Shown: positions 63,401 through 64,000 of the stretch, one piece after another
Numbering within the stretch: position 1 is the first letter of the stretch
Layout: every line of letters begins with the position of its first letter
Assembly: GCF_037975245.1 (NCBI RefSeq)
Contig: NC_092578.1
Location: 16,312,821-16,376,820, forward strand
Direction: 5' to 3'
Length of the DNA: 64,000 nucleotides
From: Apostichopus japonicus
Taxonomy: Eukaryota > Echinodermata > Holothuroidea > Aspidochirotida > Stichopodidae
Position numbers and translations under genes: made by a program
The notes under the pieces: generated by a model
The model's input: only the letters and a program-made list of their open reading frames with translations
Told to the model about the DNA's origin: nothing
Databases searched by the model: none

Positions 63401-63896
63401 CATATACATGTATGTTACATTTATGTACTGTACACTAGGAATTTTAATATTTTGAAGAAAAAACAACATATATTTGAAATATTCTGGGGGGGGGGGGACA
63501 GGGCGTTGGTGGAGGGTTGAGCCACCACTGGATTTTTACAGGGGGAGGGACTGTCTTGTGGAGTTAGTATTCAGCCAATCCAAGAAAACTTTATATATAA
63601 CCGTAGAAGGCCATGCATACAGTATATATGTATGTTCACATGGAGTGTTGTTTGTTTGTTTTGTTTTTTCAGATTGTCAATTATTAGGCCATTAAAAATT
63701 CCTCATTTAATCATTCAATATTTCTTGCTGAAAGAATTCACGTTCGTATTTCATCCGCAGGCATGTGCGCCCCGTTTTGTCTGGAAAACGGTCGACATGA
63801 AGGGAAACGCTTTGAGGGAGCCTGTTGGACAGTGCATCCTCACCAACAGTGACTTCACCCCCAAAGAGGATTACACACCTTGCAGGACAAACCAAA
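24266..63896 (+). CDS. Integrin alpha subunit, N-terminal part (4 exons, runs off the right edge)
   Basis: Type I membrane adhesion receptor that pairs with an integrin beta chain. Visible coding exons are 24266-24420, 51028-51158, 61266-61345 and 63761-63896, with reading phases that join without a stop. The signal peptide is about residues 1-19 (MDLAILSILSCILCSGVNG), followed by the canonical mature start FNLD and FGYSVALHQD, ILVGAPKDVT, GGTVYKC...GIC, SHQYMGATVRSGG and ACAPRFVW...EPVGQC...YTPCR. These are blade 1-2 elements of the seven-bladed FG-GAP propeller with its expected cysteine pairs. The pattern SHQ-x2-GA-x-VRS, then ACAP, REPVG-x-C and PCR, is closest in memory to the alpha-V/alpha-5/alpha-8 (RGD-binding, Drosophila PS2-like) clade rather than the laminin-binding one. 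No I-domain can be judged, because its insertion point lies beyond the window. Introns are 26.6 kb, 10.1 kb and 2.4 kb. Confidence 0.9.
27450..27482 (+). repeat. (CA)n microsatellite
   Basis: ACACAGACACACACACACAC with slight interruptions. A similar tract is at about 47385-47401. Confidence 0.85.
29505..29590 (+). repeat. Short tandem repeat of CGCCTGGATTCAACTCTA units
   Basis: Three copies of a unit with GCCTGGATTC(A/T)A(C/T)TCTA separated by short spacers. Any open frame here is a by-product of the repeat. Confidence 0.6.
30030..30475 (+). repeat. Minisatellite, about 85-93 bp period, 5 copies
   Basis: Each copy contains GTGAAGCTTTTGAACAACAT, CAATGGTAGCAGACATTCCA and ATGTATTACATATTAAGGAT. 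The AAGCTT landmarks are at 30078, 30165, 30250, 30340 and 30433. Open frames on both strands are simply translations of the repeat. Confidence 0.9.
30761..30863. repeat. About 103-bp hairpin element with long terminal inverted repeats
   Basis: The left end GTGTAAAAGTAAAGTGGGCC and right end GGCCCACTTACTTTTACAC are complementary apart from one extra base. The inner arms AGGATCTTC and GAAGATCCT also pair. It looks like a small foldback or MITE. Confidence 0.75.
34041..34165 (+). repeat. Dispersed CTTACCTGTCTCC-family repeat, diverged copy
   Basis: TTTACTTATCTCCTGTCTTA, CCTGTCTCCCC, then GGTGGTAACATTTAAGCACA and GTGCCCCCCCTCTGACC, in the same order as the 53428 copy. Related shorter copies lie at about 24458, 32211, 35568, 39452, 46607 and 63958. 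Confidence 0.6.
35131..35521. mobile_element. Non-autonomous element with inverted GGTCCGCGAGACCGAA-type ends
   Basis: The left end has tandem (G)GTCCGCGAGACCGA words. The right end (about 35455-35515) has four 16-bp units of CTTCGGTCTCGCGGAC in the opposite orientation. The about 250-bp interior has no coding capacity. The transposon class is not recognised. Confidence 0.6.
35715..35835. repeat. GACCATAT/ATTTGAAG simple-sequence cluster
   Basis: The words GAAGACCATATGATTTGAAG and GACCATATGACCATA are iterated; several are self-complementary (CATATG). Confidence 0.6.
38836..39085 (+). mobile_element. tRNA-derived SINE (second family)
   Basis: A tRNA-like head has an A-box-like TAGTCAAGTGGTAAAGG and a B-box-like GGTTCTAGTCC. 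The conserved body word GTGTCCTTTGGGCATTAAGG and CATTGCCTCTCTTCACCCAG follow, as in SINEs of sea urchins and other deuterostomes (recalled). It ends TGTGCTTTATAAATCCTC with an ATTATC-type tail. Confidence 0.7.
39420..39597 (+). repeat. Direct duplication flanking a dispersed repeat copy
   Basis: CTTACGGTAGGTGTGTATAA followed by ATTAAAACCAGTT occurs at about 39420 and again at about 39563. Between the copies lies a member of the CTTACCTGTCTCC family (about 39452-39560). Confidence 0.6.
39766..39925 (-). mobile_element. tRNA-derived SINE-like repeat, copy 2 (integrin intron 1)
   Basis: Reverse complement of the 15985-16160 copy: GAAGCCATCATTGGCTTATC, AAGCTGACCGAAGTCAG, GAATTGTCAATTGTCAACAA, CTCTGTAACTGGACGACATA and GGAGTGACTCAAACTCATGA occur in the same order. 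The B-box is degraded. Confidence 0.7.
40806..41520 (+). repeat. Minisatellite, about 79-87 bp period, 9 copies
   Basis: Units contain AGCTGTTTCTCCCTCCAGTA, AGCTTCAGTACTTAGTCAGT and CCATACAGTTGTTGTTC then GAACAGTAAATCCT. The CTGTTTCTCC landmarks are at 40806, 40885, 40968, 41050, 41137, 41220, 41304, 41384 and 41463. More diverged units extend to about 40690 and 41860. Confidence 0.9.
41872..42352. mobile_element. hAT-like non-autonomous DNA transposon
   Basis: The ends are CAGGGTACCGTTGATAGTCG and, reverse-complemented, CAGTAGTGCTGATAGTCGGC. Both are followed inside by CGATTAATC/TAATCG words, a style typical of hAT non-autonomous elements. The 481-bp interior has no transposase frame. An 8-bp target duplication is not convincing. 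Confidence 0.55.
42930..43300 (-). mobile_element. 3' end of a non-LTR retrotransposon (minus strand)
   Basis: Read on the minus strand the sequence ends CAATTACCCTCGTGGTTTAA then TAAAGTTGATCTAATCTAAA with an ATCTA-type tail. This is the usual LINE ending of a CCCTCG..GG..AATAAAG word plus a short tandem tail. The 5' part is truncated and no reverse transcriptase motif is visible. Confidence 0.55.
44466..44540 (+). repeat. tRNA-like fragment (SINE head or tRNA pseudogene)
   Basis: GCTGTGGCCGAGTGGATAAA followed by GGCGG matches the A-box arm of Ser/Leu tRNAs. The T-arm is degenerate (AAGTTTCGGG) and the acceptor stem does not pair, so a working tRNA is unlikely. Confidence 0.5.
48335..48490. 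repeat. AT-rich microsatellite cluster
   Basis: (TA)n followed by TTTATA-type hexamers and TACATACATAACTATATAT. No other content. Confidence 0.8.
50308..50378 (+). repeat. tRNA-like fragment (SINE head or tRNA pseudogene)
   Basis: GTAGCTCAGTTGGTAGAGCA, then CTGGGCTTGTCACCCAAAG, gives a good D-arm and a weak anticodon arm, but the B-box (ACAGGTCCCTTTTCC) is degenerate. It lies upstream of a LINE 3' fragment, so it may be the head of a composite SINE. Confidence 0.5.
50590..50952 (+). mobile_element. 5'-truncated CR1/L2-like LINE, 3' end
   Basis: The encoded peptide RTLRSSNKPYLTVPKPRLKT followed by YRSFEYSGSYLWNKLPDHIR is the characteristic C-terminus after the reverse transcriptase of CR1/L2-type LINEs. 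It is followed by AAGCGCCTTGAGCAGTGAC, GGCGCTATATAAGTC and an (ATT)n tail. The 5' frame is shifted (stop at 50705), so the copy is dead. Confidence 0.75.
51028..51158 (+). CDS. Integrin alpha coding exon 2
   Basis: The acceptor TTTCTAG joins TG+G as Trp, then ILVGAPKDVTAQPDVDQGG and TVYKCPTSPIENLGICEKIP. The donor is GAAG/GTGCGT. The two Cys correspond to the first propeller disulphide of alpha-V. Confidence 0.9.
52366..52446 (+). mobile_element. LINE/SINE 3' tail with (TTGA)n
   Basis: TTGAGCGCCACTGAATATTG, then GCGCTATATAAGGTTATT and GATTGATTGATTGA. It shares the GCGCTATATAA word with the tails at 50919 and 57400. Confidence 0.55.
52880..53150. mobile_element. Palindromic element of the CTTACCTGTCTCC family (MITE candidate)
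   Basis: The left arm, from CTTACCTGTCTCCTCACAAC to TTAGCACCTCA (about 52892-52923), is the exact reverse complement of the right arm at about 53091-53122. Weaker pairing extends outward through ATTTAC. The interior includes CATAGAGGGCGCACAGTG, shared inverted with the 53428-53570 copy. No coding capacity. Confidence 0.7.
53428..53570 (+). repeat. Dispersed CTTACCTGTCTCC-family repeat, best plus-oriented copy
   Basis: Contains GCTTACCTGTCTCCCCACAA, GCACCTCATTCTACCGTGCC, ACTGGTAACCTTTTAACACT and GCGCGCCCTCTATGAACGG. The same blocks occur inverted at 53000-53130 and 60893-61020. Confidence 0.75.
57366..57432 (+). mobile_element. LINE/SINE 3' tail
   Basis: TTGTAAAGCGCATAGAACTT, then GGCGCTATATGAATAACGGC and an ATAATAATA tail. 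It is a truncated relative of the LINE end at 50880-50950. Confidence 0.55.
57970..58235 (+). repeat. Degenerate GTAGGTGTATT/GTAGGTGTGCT minisatellite
   Basis: The words CTGTAGGTGTATTATAGG, TGTGCTGTATGTG and ATTAGGTGCACTGTAGGTTT repeat with a base period of about 12 bp and larger composite units. Confidence 0.7.
60893..61055 (-). repeat. Dispersed CTTACCTGTCTCC-family repeat, minus-oriented copy
   Basis: Contains GGTAGAATGAGAGGAGAGGT, AAAAGGTTACCAGTTCACTC, ACACGGTAGTGTGAAAGTGC and GAGGTTGTGAGGAGACAGGT followed by AAGCTCGTCACTTGTAAATA. It lies 210 bp before integrin exon 3. Confidence 0.75.
61266..61345 (+). CDS. Integrin alpha coding exon 3
   Basis: An 80-nt exon encoding SANDELKSHQYMGATVRSGG then VNGDIL. 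The acceptor is TTTGCAG and the donor GTGAGT; it ends in phase 0. Confidence 0.88.
63761..63896 (+). CDS. Integrin alpha coding exon 4 (last in window)
   Basis: The acceptor is ATCCGCAG. It encodes ACAPRFVWKTVDMKGNALRE, PVGQCILTNSDFTP and DYTPCRTNQ, ending in phase 1 before donor GTAAGC. The gene continues beyond 64000. Confidence 0.9.
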
Positions 63897-64000
63897 GTAA
63901 GCAATAAGGAACCACCAGCACTAGCATGTTTAAATAATTACCTGTTTCTATGGTAACTGTTTACTTTGCTCCCTCATTTACCTGTCTCGCAATTTCAGCA

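Overview
The window is eukaryotic nuclear DNA from a bilaterian animal. It has introns with GT..AG borders, homopolymer and microsatellite tracts, SINE/LINE tails and foldback elements, and no prokaryotic-style gene packing. Gene content (an alpha-V/alpha-5-like integrin, KLHL10, a TMEM249-like protein, MRPL17) and the tRNA-derived SINE style suggest an invertebrate deuterostome, most likely an echinoderm. That taxonomic call is inference from recalled sequence families.

Layout. (1) 943-3983, minus strand: a complete three-exon gene for mitochondrial ribosomal protein bL17m (MRPL17, 207 aa); its first intron holds two foldback elements. (2) 6620-11565, plus strand: a complete five-exon KLHL10 (BTB-BACK-Kelch, 754 aa) with an unusual long acidic C-terminal tail. 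(3) 13411-17214, plus strand: a complete five-exon gene for a small two-pass membrane protein of the TMEM249 family (199 aa), a family linked to the sperm CatSper channel. (4) 17215-24265: about 7 kb with no gene I can support, perhaps containing the promoter and an untranslated first exon of the next gene. (5) 24266 to past the right edge, plus strand: the first four coding exons of an integrin alpha subunit (signal peptide and start of the beta-propeller), with a 26.6-kb first coding intron and a 10.1-kb second one. These introns hold most of the repeats: two minisatellites of about 80-90 bp period, a dispersed family sharing the core CTTACCTGTCTCC (about ten copies, one pair forming a near-perfect palindrome), a hAT-like non-autonomous element, tRNA-derived SINEs, and 3' ends of non-LTR retrotransposons.

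All four gene models keep an open reading frame across every inferred splice junction, which is the strongest internal support for them. The genes do not form a pathway, but KLHL10 and the TMEM249-like gene are adjacent, in the same orientation and only 1.85 kb apart, and both families are associated with sperm in other animals. No virus, CRISPR array or bacterial insertion was seen. Small orphan coding-like segments in the integrin intron are reported as findings, not as genes.
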